Positions 44,902 through 53,561 are shown, counted from the stretch's first letter. The stretch: 64,000 nt of DNA from Acidobacteriota bacterium (GCA_947467605.1 CANIII010000001.1:189241-253240); one strand, 5' to 3'. Made by a program: numbers and translations. Notes: generated by a model not told the origin, from the sequence alone.

Positions 44902-47808
44902 CTACATCCGCTTCTTCGGCACCATGATCACGTCGTTGGGCTCGATGATGAAGGTCATCATTGACTTGAGGTCGATCGGGACCGGCTTGTTGACCCTCGC
45001 TTTCGGGTCATAGCGAGTAATCTGAATTCGGTTCGCGGCGCCCTCTGGCTTCACGCCGCCAACTTTCAGCAATGCTCGTTCCAGTGTGAGATTCGGCTCC
45101 CACTGGTGTTCGCCTGGCATCCCGACTGAGCCCTGAACAAAGAACTTCGGCGCAACAGGCACATCGATCGTGTCGTTGTCGAGGAGCTGCACATCTGCCA
45201 GCTGGCCGTTGTCGAGGTCGTCGCGCGAGTAGACTTCCCATCCCTCGAACATGTGACCGACGGTCGCAGCGGACTGTCCACTCGCACGCTTCACGCGAAT
45301 CTGCCGGCCCGCGGAAGGCAGAAGTCCATTCGCCTTGTTGAGCGCGTCTGAGAGGTTCAGTCGGTCGGCTGTCATGGCGATGTTGCCCGGATTCCGCACA
45401 GCGCCCTGAACCTTGATGGATGACGAGTGATAGCCCATGACGGTGATGTCGACTTGGCAGTCATCGAAGATCTTCCCATCCAGAAGCGCCTTGCGGATCA
45501 CCGCGTCCGCGTCGGTGATCGACAAAGCGCCAACCTTGACCTGGTTGTACAGGAGCGGCAGTGCGACGGTGCCGTCCTTCTGCACGGTGTATTCCATCTG
45601 CCTGAAATCAGCCTGCGACACGCCGCCGGAATAGACCGTGACGTGAAGGACATCGTTTGGGCCAATCACGTAGCCGGGCACCTGCTTCGGCGGCGCGTTC
45701 GTTGGAACCGGAGGCACCACAGGCTGCTCGCTTTGGCCACTGCGGTACGGCCGCATCTGCGTGGCCGGCCCAATCGGCGGTGCCGTCGCCAACATCTCAA
45801 ACAGGGACGGGCCGAGGTTGACCGGACGAACGCCGGGGTTGATCTCACCCGGCAACGCACTCGGCGCGCGGCCTTCGATCGACACCAGCACACTCGTCGC
45901 CATCACCTGCTTTGCGCGCAGGGCTGCACGCACAGCCATTTGCAACGCAGCAACGGTCAGTCCGGCCGCGTTCACCTTGCCGGCGTACGGGACCAGGATC
46001 GTGCCGTCTTCCTGAACGGTGTAGTCCTTGCTGATGTCCATACTGCGGCTCGGCGCCGTGGTGTTCGCTCCCTGAGTCAGCGCCTCATACGCAAGCCTCA
46101 GGCGCTGTTCGGTGGCACTGGCGTCCTCATGCTTAGTTCGGGCCGCATCCACCATTGACTGGACGCGCAGCCTGATCTGCCGATTCACTGACGCGATATC
46201 AGCATCAATCGCAACGATCCTCGGATGAACGGTGCCGTAGCCGTTTTCGGCCGTCAGGCGCTTCTTGGACTTATCCAACTCTTCAAGTTGGTTCATGTAG
46301 TTCACGACAAACGCGTCTGCCGTCACGGCTGGCAAAGTCGCCGTGCTCATGACGACTCCGTCCGAACTTGAGGCGTAGAGTTTGAGACGGTCTGCCTCCG
46401 CCTTTGCTCTCTCCGCGTCGCCCTTGGCACGGTTCCAATCGGTGTAGGCGCTGGCAATCAGCATGTCTGCCTGGCGCGCAGTGAGCTTTGTCGAAGCGCC
46501 ACTGACCATCACTTCCAGTCGAATGCGCTGACCGACGGCGATCTTCTGTTCCGCCGAACTATCCCCTTCTGCCACTCCGCCGACGATGCCGTCAGAGACA
46601 CCGCCCGCAACGCCACTTGCTGCGCCACCTTCGACGCCTCCCTTCACGCCGCCAATGACGCCTGCGGTCACGTCGCCCTTCACGCCGCCAACAATGCCGC
46701 CGGTCACGCCCTGCACGACACCGTCGACGATGCCCGACACCACTTGCCGTCCCTGCACGCGCTGTGACGCGAGACCAATCAAGGCTGTCAGCAGAATCGC
46801 CACGCCCGCCATCCAGTGGCCCCGCCCTCTCACTGTCTGCACATCGTCAGGCGCCAGGATCCGTTTCACGCGCGTGAGCAATGACCCGCCGTTGGCCGCG
46901 AGCATCGGCTCGGGCACCTGACGCATCGATTCGAGATCCGCGAGTGCGGAGGCGTAGGTGACACGATCTTCGCCGCACACGGCGATCGCCACGTCGTCGC
47001 AGCACAGTTCGCGCTCGTGTCGCACACGACGCGAGACCAGCCACACGGCGGGGTGATAGAAGAGCAGCGTCTCGATCGCTGACTGGAGCAGATTCACGAG
47101 ATAGTCGTGCCGCTTGATGTGCGCGAGTTCATGCGCGACGAGCGCATCGATCTGCGCAATCGAGAGACCCGTCATCGCCTGCGCGGGCAACAGCACGACC
47201 GGCTTCAGCCAGCCCATCGCAGTCGGCACCTGCACAAGAGCGGACTCGAGCACGGTCACGGCGCCGGTGATGTTGAGCGCGGCCATCAGGCGCTCGGCGT
47301 TCGACAGAATCTCGAGACGCGGCTCACGCACGAAGGTCCGCGTGAGGCGACGGGCCATCAGCCAGCCCATGGAGAGGCGCACGGACAGCAACGCGACGCC
47401 GAGCAGCCACGACGCGAGCAGCAGGTTGGCTGCAAACGGCGAGACGCGGACGGAGTAGATCTTCGTGAGCGCGAAAGAGAGCCGCCCTTCGAGAGCAGGG
47501 CGGCCTACGTACTCCACGGGCGCGGCGTTCGAATCATCTGTAGGGCGCCGGCCTTCAAGACCAGGCCGGCCTACGTACTCAACAGGCGCAGCGTTCGCAT
47601 TGTCGACAGAACGCCGGCCTTCAAGATCAGGCCGGCCTGCATACCCAGTCACCACCGGCGCTGCCGCCATCAGCACGAGCGCGGCGACGCCGATGTAGTA
47701 GCGCGCATTCGCCGTGCGGGCAAGTTTCATAAGCAGCCACGCCGTCGCGCCGATGAGCGCGCCTTGCCAGATGAAATGCAGCAACGAGAGGGCGACGACG
47801 ACGCTCAT
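44902..47808 (-). CDS. M56 (BlaR1-type) membrane metalloprotease fused to GNVR-like coiled coil and polysaccharide-export/SLBB domains
   Basis: A 968-aa fusion. Residues 1-350 form the BlaR1/M56 part: four or so helices, the zinc motif VAHELAHIKRHD (226-230) and HERELCCDD (third ligand). A Gly/Val tetrad repeat follows (about 356-415, as GGVKGDV and GGVSDG). A coiled segment (about 440-570, with YMNQLEELDKSKKRL and HPRIVAIDADIASVNRQ) resembles the GNVR part of Wzz/GumC chain-length proteins. Then come two Wza/GumB-type export domains (DYTVQEDGTILVPYAG; YVIGPNDVLHVTVYSGG) and SLBB-like units to the end. BlaR1 normally carries a penicillin sensor there. Residues about 56-110 hold a 22-residue repeat encoded by hairpin DNA. 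Its ATG overlaps the BlaI stop (ATGA). Confidence 0.88.
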   Translation of the reverse strand: MSVVVALSLLHFIWQGALIGATAWLLMKLARTANARYYIGVAALVLMAAAPVVTGYAGRPDLEGRRSVDNANAAPVEYVGRPGLEGRRPTDDSNAAPVEYVGRPALEGRLSFALTKIYSVRVSPFAANLLLASWLLGVALLSVRLSMGWLMARRLTRTFVREPRLEILSNAERLMAALNITGAVTVLESALVQVPTAMGWLKPVVLLPAQAMTGLSIAQIDALVAHELAHIKRHDYLVNLLQSAIETLLFYHPAVWLVSRRVRHERELCCDDVAIAVCGEDRVTYASALADLESMRQVPEPMLAANGGSLLTRVKRILAPDDVQTVRGRGHWMAGVAILLTALIGLASQRVQGRQVVSGIVDGVVQGVTGGIVGGVKGDVTAGVIGGVKGGVEGGAASGVAGGVSDGIVGGVAEGDSSAEQKIAVGQRIRLEVMVSGASTKLTARQADMLIASAYTDWNRAKGDAERAKAEADRLKLYASSSDGVVMSTATLPAVTADAFVVNYMNQLEELDKSKKRLTAENGYGTVHPRIVAIDADIASVNRQIRLRVQSMVDAARTKHEDASATEQRLRLAYEALTQGANTTAPSRSMDISKDYTVQEDGTILVPYAGKVNAAGLTVAALQMAVRAALRAKQVMATSVLVSIEGRAPSALPGEINPGVRPVNLGPSLFEMLATAPPIGPATQMRPYRSGQSEQPVVPPVPTNAPPKQVPGYVIGPNDVLHVTVYSGGVSQADFRQMEYTVQKDGTVALPLLYNQVKVGALSITDADAVIRKALLDGKIFDDCQVDITVMGYHSSSIKVQGAVRNPGNIAMTADRLNLSDALNKANGLLPSAGRQIRVKRASGQSAATVGHMFEGWEVYSRDDLDNGQLADVQLLDNDTIDVPVAPKFFVQGSVGMPGEHQWEPNLTLERALLKVGGVKPEGAANRIQITRYDPKARVNKPVPIDLKSMMTFIIEPNDVIMVPKKRM
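47481..47650 (-). repeat. Three 66-base tandem repeats, each holding a REP-like hairpin, inside the M56 gene
   Basis: Units start at 47481, 47547 and 47613, exactly 66 bases apart, and encode Y(V/A)GRP-x-LEGR blocks. Each has a perfect 8-base stem. Two copies have GCCGGCCT/AGGCCGGC (the core of the extragenic elements at 23598 and 36575). The third has GCCGCCCT/AGGGCGGC, where the changed base pair is compensated on the other arm. The unit also carries the GTAG head and CCCTAC tail on the minus strand. Confidence 0.85.
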
Positions 47809-48191
47809 TTGCGCTTCTCCTGTTCGATGAGGCGGCGGATCTCGGCGAGTTCTTCCTTTGATGCAGGATGCGTGCTGAGGGCGTGCATGACCAGGCGTGC
47901 GGCCGAACCGCCGAAGGCTTTGGTGATGAGGTCGCCGACCAGTTGCCGCTGCGTGTGCTGTTGCGGCAAGCGAGCGGCGTAGATGTGCGTCCGCGACGTC
48001 TCATCGCGGCTGACGATGCCCTTCTCCGCCATAATCTGCATGAGCTTCAGGGTCGTCGTGTAACCCGTGGCCTTGTCGCCGGCGTTCGCGGCGATGGCCT
48101 CGTGCACCTGCCGCACAGTGGCGGGACCCTGTTCCCAGAGCACCTGGAGAATGGCCAGCTCGGCGCCGGTCGGACGAGGTGTTTTCGACAT
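47805..48191 (-). CDS. BlaI/MecI/CopY-family repressor
   Basis: A 128-aa winged-helix repressor. Seen: PTGAELAILQVLWEQGPATV at the N-terminus, GYTTTLKLMQIMAEKGIVSR as recognition helix and wing, and a dimerisation tail TKAFGGSAARLVMHAL. These repressors are cleaved or released when the partner M56 protease is activated. It overlaps the M56 sensor by 4 bases and lies next to two identical-pattern operators, so it very likely represses its own operon. Transcription from the promoter at 48201 would begin only about 3 bases before the ATG, giving a nearly leaderless message. Confidence 0.94.
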   Translation of the reverse strand: MSKTPRPTGAELAILQVLWEQGPATVRQVHEAIAANAGDKATGYTTTLKLMQIMAEKGIVSRDETSRTHIYAARLPQQHTQRQLVGDLITKAFGGSAARLVMHALSTHPASKEELAEIRRLIEQEKRK

Positions 48192-48200
48192 GCGCCGGAG

Positions 48201-48228
48201 TATCTACGAACTAATTCGTATGTGTCAA
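48201..48228 (-). promoter_or_regulatory. Promoter of the BlaI/M56 operon
   Basis: On the minus strand TTGACA (48228-48223), a 16-base spacer and TAGATA (48206-48201). The -35 is a perfect match. Predicted start is near 48194, about 3 bases before the BlaI ATG at 48191. The spacer is filled by operator 1. Confidence 0.7.
48205..48220. promoter_or_regulatory. BlaI operator 1 (TACGAA-CTAA-TTCGTA)
   Basis: Perfect dyad with a 6-base arm, core ACGAA-N4-TTCGT, placed between the -35 and -10 of the BlaI promoter, so bound repressor would block polymerase. Confidence 0.75.
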
Positions 48229-48241
48229 CGAAAACTTTCGT
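48228..48241. promoter_or_regulatory. BlaI operator 2 (ACGAAA-AC-TTTCGT)
   Basis: Second dyad with the same core ACGAA-N4-TTCGT, centres 22 bases from operator 1 (about two helical turns). It abuts the -35 of the BlaI promoter and lies about where the -35 of the divergent MFS promoter would be. Confidence 0.7.
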
Positions 48242-48257
48242 CGATGCGTTTTCGCCC

Positions 48258-48263
48258 TACAAT
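48258..48263 (+). promoter_or_regulatory. Possible -10 element (TACAAT) of the MFS gene
   Basis: TACAAT ends 8 bases before the MFS ATG at 48272, implying a leaderless or very short-leader transcript. No good -35 is present; operator 2 covers the expected position. Confidence 0.4.
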
Positions 48264-48271
48264 GCCCCCCG

Positions 48272-49486
48272 ATGACCGACGCCGCTACCTCTGCCGCCGA
48301 GCGAGCCAACCAGCGCAACGCCGTCCTGGCTGGATTCCTCGGCTGGATGCTCGATGCCTTCGACTTCTTTGTGCTGACGTACGTGATCAACGACGTCGCC
48401 AAGGCGTTCGGCAAAGACCGGCCGGCCATTGCGCTGACCTTGACCCTCGCGATGATGATGCGACCGATCGGCGCCATCATCTTCGGTCTGATGGCCGACC
48501 GATACGGCCGCCGGCTGCCCCTGATGATCAACGTCTGCCTGTTCGCGCTGATTTCGGTGCTCTCCGGTCTCGCGCCCAACTACGCGACGTTCCTCGTGCT
48601 GCGCATGCTCTTCGGCGCGGCGATGGGCGGCGAATGGGGCGTCGGCGCATCGCTGGCGCTCGAGTCGGCACCTGCAAAGTGGCGCGGTGTGCTGTCAGGA
48701 CTCCTGCAGGAAGGCTACGCAGCCGGCAACCTGCTCGCCGCCATCGCGTATCGCACGGTCTATCCACACTTCGGCTGGCGCGCGATGTTCTTCGTCGGCG
48801 GCCTGCCGGCCCTGCTCGCGATCTTCATTCGCTTCAAGGTGAAGGAATCGCCGGCGTGGCACGAGCACAAGACCGACTGGCCGACGTACAAGAAAGCGCT
48901 CTTCAGTCATCGGCGTCTTTTCGGCTATCTCGTCATTCTGATGACGTCGATGATGTTCGTGTCGCACGGCACGCAGGATCTCTACCCCACGTTCCTGCAG
49001 CAGCAGCGTCACTACACGCCGCGTGAGACGGCAGACATCGCGATGCTGACGATGGCGGGCGCGATTCTCGGTGGCATCATCTTCGGCTACATCTCCGACC
49101 GCATCGGCCGAAAGAAGACGATGATCTCGGCGGTGTCACTGTGCATGGTGTCGATCCCGCTGTGGATTGCGGCGCCGACGACGCCGCTCCTGATCACGGG
49201 CGGTGTGCTGATGCAGTTCGGTGTGCAGGGCGCATGGGGCATCGTGCCAGCGCATTTGAATGAGCTGGCGCCTGGCATGTTGCGTGGGTTCTTCCCGGGG
49301 TTTGCCTATCAGCTCGGCGCGATGTTCTCGGCGAGCATTACCTACATTGAAGCGCTGGTCGGCGAGTACTTCACCTACTCGCAGTCGATGAGTATCATCG
49401 CCGCCAGCGCGCTGGTGCTCAGTGCCATCATGATTGCGCTCGGACCCGAGAAGCACGGCGTCTCGTTCCGAAAAGACGGGAAATAA
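48272..49486 (+). CDS. MFS transporter (sialate/aromatic-acid:proton symporter-like)
   Basis: A 404-aa inner-membrane carrier with 12 helices. N-terminal LAGFLGWMLDAFDFFVLTYV, GLMADRYGRRLPLM (loop 2-3 motif), RMLFGAAMGGEWGVGASLAL and the symmetric GYISDRIGRKKTM are typical of the NanT/AAHS/JEN1 group of organic-acid symporters. Likely substrate is a carboxylate, not a drug. It is divergent from BlaI, with both operators in the 80-base gap, so BlaI may control it too. Confidence 0.92.
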   Translation: MTDAATSAAERANQRNAVLAGFLGWMLDAFDFFVLTYVINDVAKAFGKDRPAIALTLTLAMMMRPIGAIIFGLMADRYGRRLPLMINVCLFALISVLSGLAPNYATFLVLRMLFGAAMGGEWGVGASLALESAPAKWRGVLSGLLQEGYAAGNLLAAIAYRTVYPHFGWRAMFFVGGLPALLAIFIRFKVKESPAWHEHKTDWPTYKKALFSHRRLFGYLVILMTSMMFVSHGTQDLYPTFLQQQRHYTPRETADIAMLTMAGAILGGIIFGYISDRIGRKKTMISAVSLCMVSIPLWIAAPTTPLLITGGVLMQFGVQGAWGIVPAHLNELAPGMLRGFFPGFAYQLGAMFSASITYIEALVGEYFTYSQSMSIIAASALVLSAIMIALGPEKHGVSFRKDGK

Positions 49487-50005
49487 CTATTCCACGCGCT
49501 CGATCGTGACCTTGTTCATGACGATCGGCGTCACCGGACGATCCTGCGAGTCGGTCTGCGTCTGACCGATCTTCGCCACGACGTCGATGCCTTCGATGAC
49601 CGCGCCGAACACGGAGTGGCGGCGATCAAGGTGCGGCGTCGGCCCCAGCGTGACAAAGAACTGGCTGCCGTTCGTATTCGGGCCGGCGTTGGCCATCGAG
49701 AGAATGCCGGCGCGGTCGTGCCGCAGCGACGGGTGGAACTCATCCTCGAAGTTGTAGCCCGGGCCGCCGTAGCCGAGACCGAGCGGGTCGCCGCCCTGAA
49801 TGACAAATCCCTGGATGACGCGGTGAAAGACGATGCCGTCGTAGTAGGGCGTCGAGCTCTTCACTTTGGTCTTCGGATGGGTCCACTCTTTCGACCCTTC
49901 GGCGAGTCCGACAAAGTTTGCGACTGTCTTTGGTGTCTTGTCTTCGAACAGTTCCGCAGTGAACTTTCCCAACGTCGTATCGAAATGCGCGAGCACGCGT
50001 GCCAT
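49487..50005 (-). CDS. Cyclophilin-type peptidyl-prolyl cis-trans isomerase
   Basis: A 172-aa cyclophilin. Seen: TTLGKFTAELFEDKTPKTVANFVGL, GIVFHRVIQGFVIQGGDPLG (active-site Arg, Phe and Gln), FEDEFHPSLRHDRAGILSMANAGPNTNGSQFF-type core split as MANAGPNTNGSQFFVTLG, and HSVFGAVIEGIDVV. No signal peptide, so cytosolic. It speeds X-Pro isomerisation in folding. It abuts the end of the MFS gene on the other strand; single-gene unit. Confidence 0.96.
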   Translation of the reverse strand: MARVLAHFDTTLGKFTAELFEDKTPKTVANFVGLAEGSKEWTHPKTKVKSSTPYYDGIVFHRVIQGFVIQGGDPLGLGYGGPGYNFEDEFHPSLRHDRAGILSMANAGPNTNGSQFFVTLGPTPHLDRRHSVFGAVIEGIDVVAKIGQTQTDSQDRPVTPIVMNKVTIERVE

Positions 50006-50061
50006 CGGTTCTCCTGTCGTAGTCGGGGCCCTGTGGCGCCCGAACGGCGTCCTAACAGTGT

Positions 50062-50511
50062 ATGTCGTACCGCATCGCCAAATCGGTCTGGGTCCCGCGC
50101 CCCATCGACGAGGTCTTCGAATTCTTCGGGAATGCCGCCAATCTTGAAAAGATGACGCCCCCGTGGCTCGCGTTCAAGATCCTCACACCTCAGCCCATCG
50201 AGATGCGCGCTGGTACTCTCATCGACTATCGGATCTCACTCCGGGGCCTGCCGATGCGCTGGCGGAGCGAGATCACGGTCTGGAAGCCGCCGTTCGAGTT
50301 CGTCGACGAACAGCTCAAAGGGCCGTATCGCCGGTGGCACCATCGTCACACCTTTGAGACGTGGGATGGCGGCACACTGGTCGGCGACGAGGTCACCTAC
50401 GACGTCCTGGGCGGCGACCTCATTCATCGTCTCTTTGTCGTTGGTGACTTGAAGAAGATCTTTGCGTTTCGCGAAGAGACGCTGCACCGCCTATTTGATC
50501 AACGCGCGTAA
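50062..50511 (+). CDS. SRPBCC-fold (polyketide cyclase-like) ligand-binding protein
   Basis: A 149-aa START/SRPBCC protein. Seen: SVWVPRPIDEVFEFFGNAANLEKM-type opening (VPRPIDEVFEFFGNA), TPPWLAFKILTPQP, YRISLRGLPMRWRSEITVW and VGDEVTYDVLGG near the end. Members bind hydrophobic ligands or act on cell-division cofactors; the specific role is unknown. Its last 21 bases overlap the 3' end of the TPR lipoprotein gene on the other strand. Confidence 0.88.
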   Translation: MSYRIAKSVWVPRPIDEVFEFFGNAANLEKMTPPWLAFKILTPQPIEMRAGTLIDYRISLRGLPMRWRSEITVWKPPFEFVDEQLKGPYRRWHHRHTFETWDGGTLVGDEVTYDVLGGDLIHRLFVVGDLKKIFAFREETLHRLFDQRA

Positions 50512-52101
50512 CTCCGCGACCTGCGTTGCACGATCGGGGTCCCTGGCCGCAATGTCGCAATACTCCAGCGCCTTCTCCCGGTTGTTCGCGCGGGCGTAGT
50601 TGATCGCGACGTTCAGCGCAGACGCACTGACCTGGCTGAGATCGTCCTTGATGGCCGCCTCGAAGCCGGCAATCTGCGCCGCGCGAAACTCCTCGTCGAC
50701 GTTGTCCGCCTTCTTCATCTCATCGAGCTTCGAACGGTCGTAGGCCACGGCCGACTCGTAACACGTCATGGCGGACGTGAAAGCCGTCGCGGTGGCGGGC
50801 CAGGCCTGACGCTTGTACTTCACGAGCGCGAAAAACCAGTGCGCGATGCAATTGAGTTCGTTGATGCGCTTGGCGTCGGCCAGATCCTTCTCGGCGACGT
50901 CGAGGTCGTCCTGATCGTGCTCGATCTGGCCGGCGAGCGTCAGCGCGCGATCGTTGTAGAGAATCTGTTTCATGCGATCACTGTCGGCGCGGGCTTCAAC
51001 GAGCTTGCTGGTCTCGCGCAGATTCCACGCGCGCCAGTAGCGCGACTCGCCCTCTTCGACACCGACGGCGATCATGCCGGTGGCCTGCGTGATCGCGTCG
51101 GCGTACCGCTTCGCATACGACAGACACACGAGTCGGCCCAGTTGCGCCGATTCGTGAAGCGGTGCAATCGCCAGCGTACGGTCGTAGTGGGTCAGCGCGT
51201 TGCGGCAGTCGCCGGAGGTCTGGTACAAGCTGCCAAGGGCAAACGTGACAGCCGGCGACGTGGGCCACTTCATCGATGCCGCAGTGAGCCATTTGCGGGC
51301 GTCGGCCATCTCCTTGCTGGTCGGCGACTGCGATCGCATGCGACCAGCCAAGACGCCGGCTTCGAGGAAGCGCTCATCGCCTTCGGCGAGGCCGGCAAGG
51401 ACGACGCGGTCGTTGCGAAAACAATTCGCCCGCCGATACGTGAGCAGGTTGCCGGGCGGATCGGTGGACGCGTCGGGCATCGTCATGAAGGTCGACGGTG
51501 CCCGCGGCGCGCCTGTCGGCGCTGGCGCCCCGGACACGGCGGCCGGTTGCCCACCGGCAGGTCGCTCGGGGCCAACGCCGAGTGACAGGCCGAACGCACA
51601 ATCGAGACTCACCTGCAGGTATCGCCGAAAGAGCAGACTCTCGGCCCCGGTCCGCAGCGACTCCTGCCACGTGCGGTACTGCTCGGCGGTCGGCCGCTTG
51701 ATCGCCGACATCGTCCGGCGCGGAGTGCCGATGCTGTCGGGCAACATCGCAGCCGCCATGTCGAGGTAGCTCGTCGCGGAGTACGTCGGCGGCAACTCCG
51801 GCACCAAGACCTTCGCCGCGTCAAAACGCTTTGCCGGATCGAGCGCGAGTTCCTTCTCGCGCAGCCCCAGCAACACGGTGGTTTCAAAGAGCCGCGGCAG
51901 GATGGCCGGCCGGGCCTTGCCGACCGCCCAGGTCTGATAGATGTCACGCGCCTCGGTCAGGCAGTCGTAACAGCCCTCAGCGACGAGGGTGTCGGCCTTG
52001 GCGAGCTCAATCAGGCCGGGTTGGGCCTTCGGGGCGCTCGCGCACGCTCCCACCAAGACCACTGACACGAGCAGACACACCCGGAGGCAGGTTCGGAGCA
52101 T
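50491..52101 (-). CDS. TPR-repeat lipoprotein
   Basis: A 536-aa lipoprotein: signal peptide with lipobox LVGACASAPK (Cys about 20), then helical repeats across the rest. TPR-like units are clear at KWLTAASMKWPTSPAVTFAL, CRNALTHYDRTLAIAPLHES and NVAINYARANNREKALEYCD. TPR lipoproteins usually scaffold envelope complexes. Partner unknown. It starts 22 bases after nothing obvious upstream except the Fe-S protein gene at 52124 on the same strand. Confidence 0.85.
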   Translation of the reverse strand: MLRTCLRVCLLVSVVLVGACASAPKAQPGLIELAKADTLVAEGCYDCLTEARDIYQTWAVGKARPAILPRLFETTVLLGLREKELALDPAKRFDAAKVLVPELPPTYSATSYLDMAAAMLPDSIGTPRRTMSAIKRPTAEQYRTWQESLRTGAESLLFRRYLQVSLDCAFGLSLGVGPERPAGGQPAAVSGAPAPTGAPRAPSTFMTMPDASTDPPGNLLTYRRANCFRNDRVVLAGLAEGDERFLEAGVLAGRMRSQSPTSKEMADARKWLTAASMKWPTSPAVTFALGSLYQTSGDCRNALTHYDRTLAIAPLHESAQLGRLVCLSYAKRYADAITQATGMIAVGVEEGESRYWRAWNLRETSKLVEARADSDRMKQILYNDRALTLAGQIEHDQDDLDVAEKDLADAKRINELNCIAHWFFALVKYKRQAWPATATAFTSAMTCYESAVAYDRSKLDEMKKADNVDEEFRAAQIAGFEAAIKDDLSQVSASALNVAINYARANNREKALEYCDIAARDPDRATQVAELRALIK

Positions 52102-52123
52102 GGAGCATTTGACACCGAAAGGC

Positions 52124-52330
52124 CTACTTCGGTTCGATGCTCAGCGCTCCGGAAGGACACTTGGCGACCTGCGCCTTGATCGTCTCCGAGTCCGAGTGCT
52201 GCAGCTCGATCCACGGCTTCCGTGTGGGATCGAATACGGGGCGCAGACCACGGGCGCAGACACCGGAGTGCGTGCAGATGTCCGGCGTCCAGACGACCGT
52301 GATCTCGCCGTTTGTGTAGTGCTTGATCAT
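52124..52330 (-). CDS. YjdI-type small [4Fe-4S] mono-cluster protein
   Basis: A 68-aa ferredoxin-like protein of the YjdI/Fer4_19 family. Cys are in DICTHSGVCARGLRPVFD and KCPSGALSIEPK; the ICTHSGVC and CPSGAL spacing is typical. It probably passes electrons to an unknown partner in the cytosol. It sits between the methionine operon (52374 onward) and the TPR lipoprotein on the same strand, with a 43-base gap to the operon; possibly the operon's last gene. Confidence 0.88.
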   Translation of the reverse strand: MIKHYTNGEITVVWTPDICTHSGVCARGLRPVFDPTRKPWIELQHSDSETIKAQVAKCPSGALSIEPK

Positions 52331-52373
52331 GGGAGAACTCTACAACCAAGAGTCTGCGAAAGCGGCAAGCGTG

Positions 52374-53561
52374 TCAGGCCTGAACGAGTTCTTTCTCTCG
52401 CACGCCCGCCTTCGCACCGAGTGCGTCAAGCCCCTCGATGAGGTCGCTGATGAGATCCTTCGTCGCTTCGATCCCTGGCGAAAGGCGGATCAGCGTGTCT
52501 GAGAGACCGAGCGCGTGACGCGTCTCGGCGGGAATCGACGCGTGCGTCATCTTGCACGGCAAACACACGAGCGCGCGGACACCACCGAGGCTTTCGCCGA
52601 GCGCAAAGTACTGACGCGACGAGACGTACTGCGACGCTTCTTCGACCGTGCCGTCGAGTTCAAACGACACCATGCCGCCGAACCCGGTCATCTGCGCCTT
52701 CGCAATGGCATGACCGGGATGTGAGTCGAGCCCGGGAAAGTACACGCGCTTGACGCGCGGATGCTGTTCAAGCGCTTCAGCAATCTTCTGCGCGTTGACC
52801 GCGTGACGCTCCATGCGCAGTTCGAGCGTCTTGAGACCACGCAGTGTGAGCCAGCAATCAAACGCACTGGGCACGCCGCCGAGCGCATTCTGCAGAAAGC
52901 CGACCGGCTCGAACACCGCCGCATCACGCGCGATCACCGCGCCCTGAATCAGGTCCGAGTGCCCGGCCAGATACTTCGTGACGCTGTGCAATACGAGGTC
53001 CGCACCGAGATCAAACGGCTGCTGGAAGTACGGCGTGGCAAACGTGTTGTCGACCACCACGAGCGCGCCCTTCGCGTGCGCGATCTTGGAGATGGCCTTG
53101 ATGTCATACACCAGCAGGCGCGGATTGGTCGGCGACTCGAGCCACACCAGTTTTGTTTGGTGAGTGATGACGCGACTCACCGCTTCAAGGTCAGCAAAGT
53201 CCACATCAGAGACCTTGCAACCGATCGGCTCGAACACCTTATGCAGCATGCGGAACGTGCCGCCGTAGACGTCCTGCGGCACAACAATCTCGGTGCCGGG
53301 CGTGAGATACGCCTGCAGAATCGCATGCTCGGCCGCGAGCCCTGATCCGAACACCGCGCAATGCGACGCGCCTTCGAGCTCAGCGAGCACGCCCTCGAGC
53401 CGCTTGCGCGTCGGGTTGTTGGTGCGCGAGTAGTCGAAGCCCTTGTTTTCGCCCGGCCCCTCCTGCTGATACGTGGTCGTCTGATAAATCGGCGAGACGA
53501 CCGATCCGGTAACCGGGTCCGGCGGCTGATTGAAGTGAATGGTCTTGGTCGAGAATTCCAT
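52374..53561 (-). CDS. Cystathionine gamma-synthase/lyase family PLP enzyme
   Basis: A 395-aa trans-sulfuration enzyme. Seen: VSPIYQTTTY, YSRTNNPTRKRLEGVLAELE, SGLAAEHAILQAYL, VWLESPTNPRLLVYDIKAI, VVDNTFATPYFQQPFDLGAD, and the PLP lysine in LHSVTKYLAGHSD. Synthase and lyase cannot be told apart by reading. Its place after homoserine dehydrogenase and aspartokinase behind a SAM-I riboswitch favours cystathionine gamma-synthase or O-acetylhomoserine sulfhydrylase in methionine synthesis. Separated from the aspartokinase by 27 bases. Confidence 0.92.
   Translation of the reverse strand: MEFSTKTIHFNQPPDPVTGSVVSPIYQTTTYQQEGPGENKGFDYSRTNNPTRKRLEGVLAELEGASHCAVFGSGLAAEHAILQAYLTPGTEIVVPQDVYGGTFRMLHKVFEPIGCKVSDVDFADLEAVSRVITHQTKLVWLESPTNPRLLVYDIKAISKIAHAKGALVVVDNTFATPYFQQPFDLGADLVLHSVTKYLAGHSDLIQGAVIARDAAVFEPVGFLQNALGGVPSAFDCWLTLRGLKTLELRMERHAVNAQKIAEALEQHPRVKRVYFPGLDSHPGHAIAKAQMTGFGGMVSFELDGTVEEASQYVSSRQYFALGESLGGVRALVCLPCKMTHASIPAETRHALGLSDTLIRLSPGIEATKDLISDLIEGLDALGAKAGVREKELVQA

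Noticed and set aside
44902..47808. Possible beta-lactam sensor (true BlaR1)
   Set aside because: No penicillin-binding SxxK/KTG domain; the C-terminal half is export/SLBB-like.
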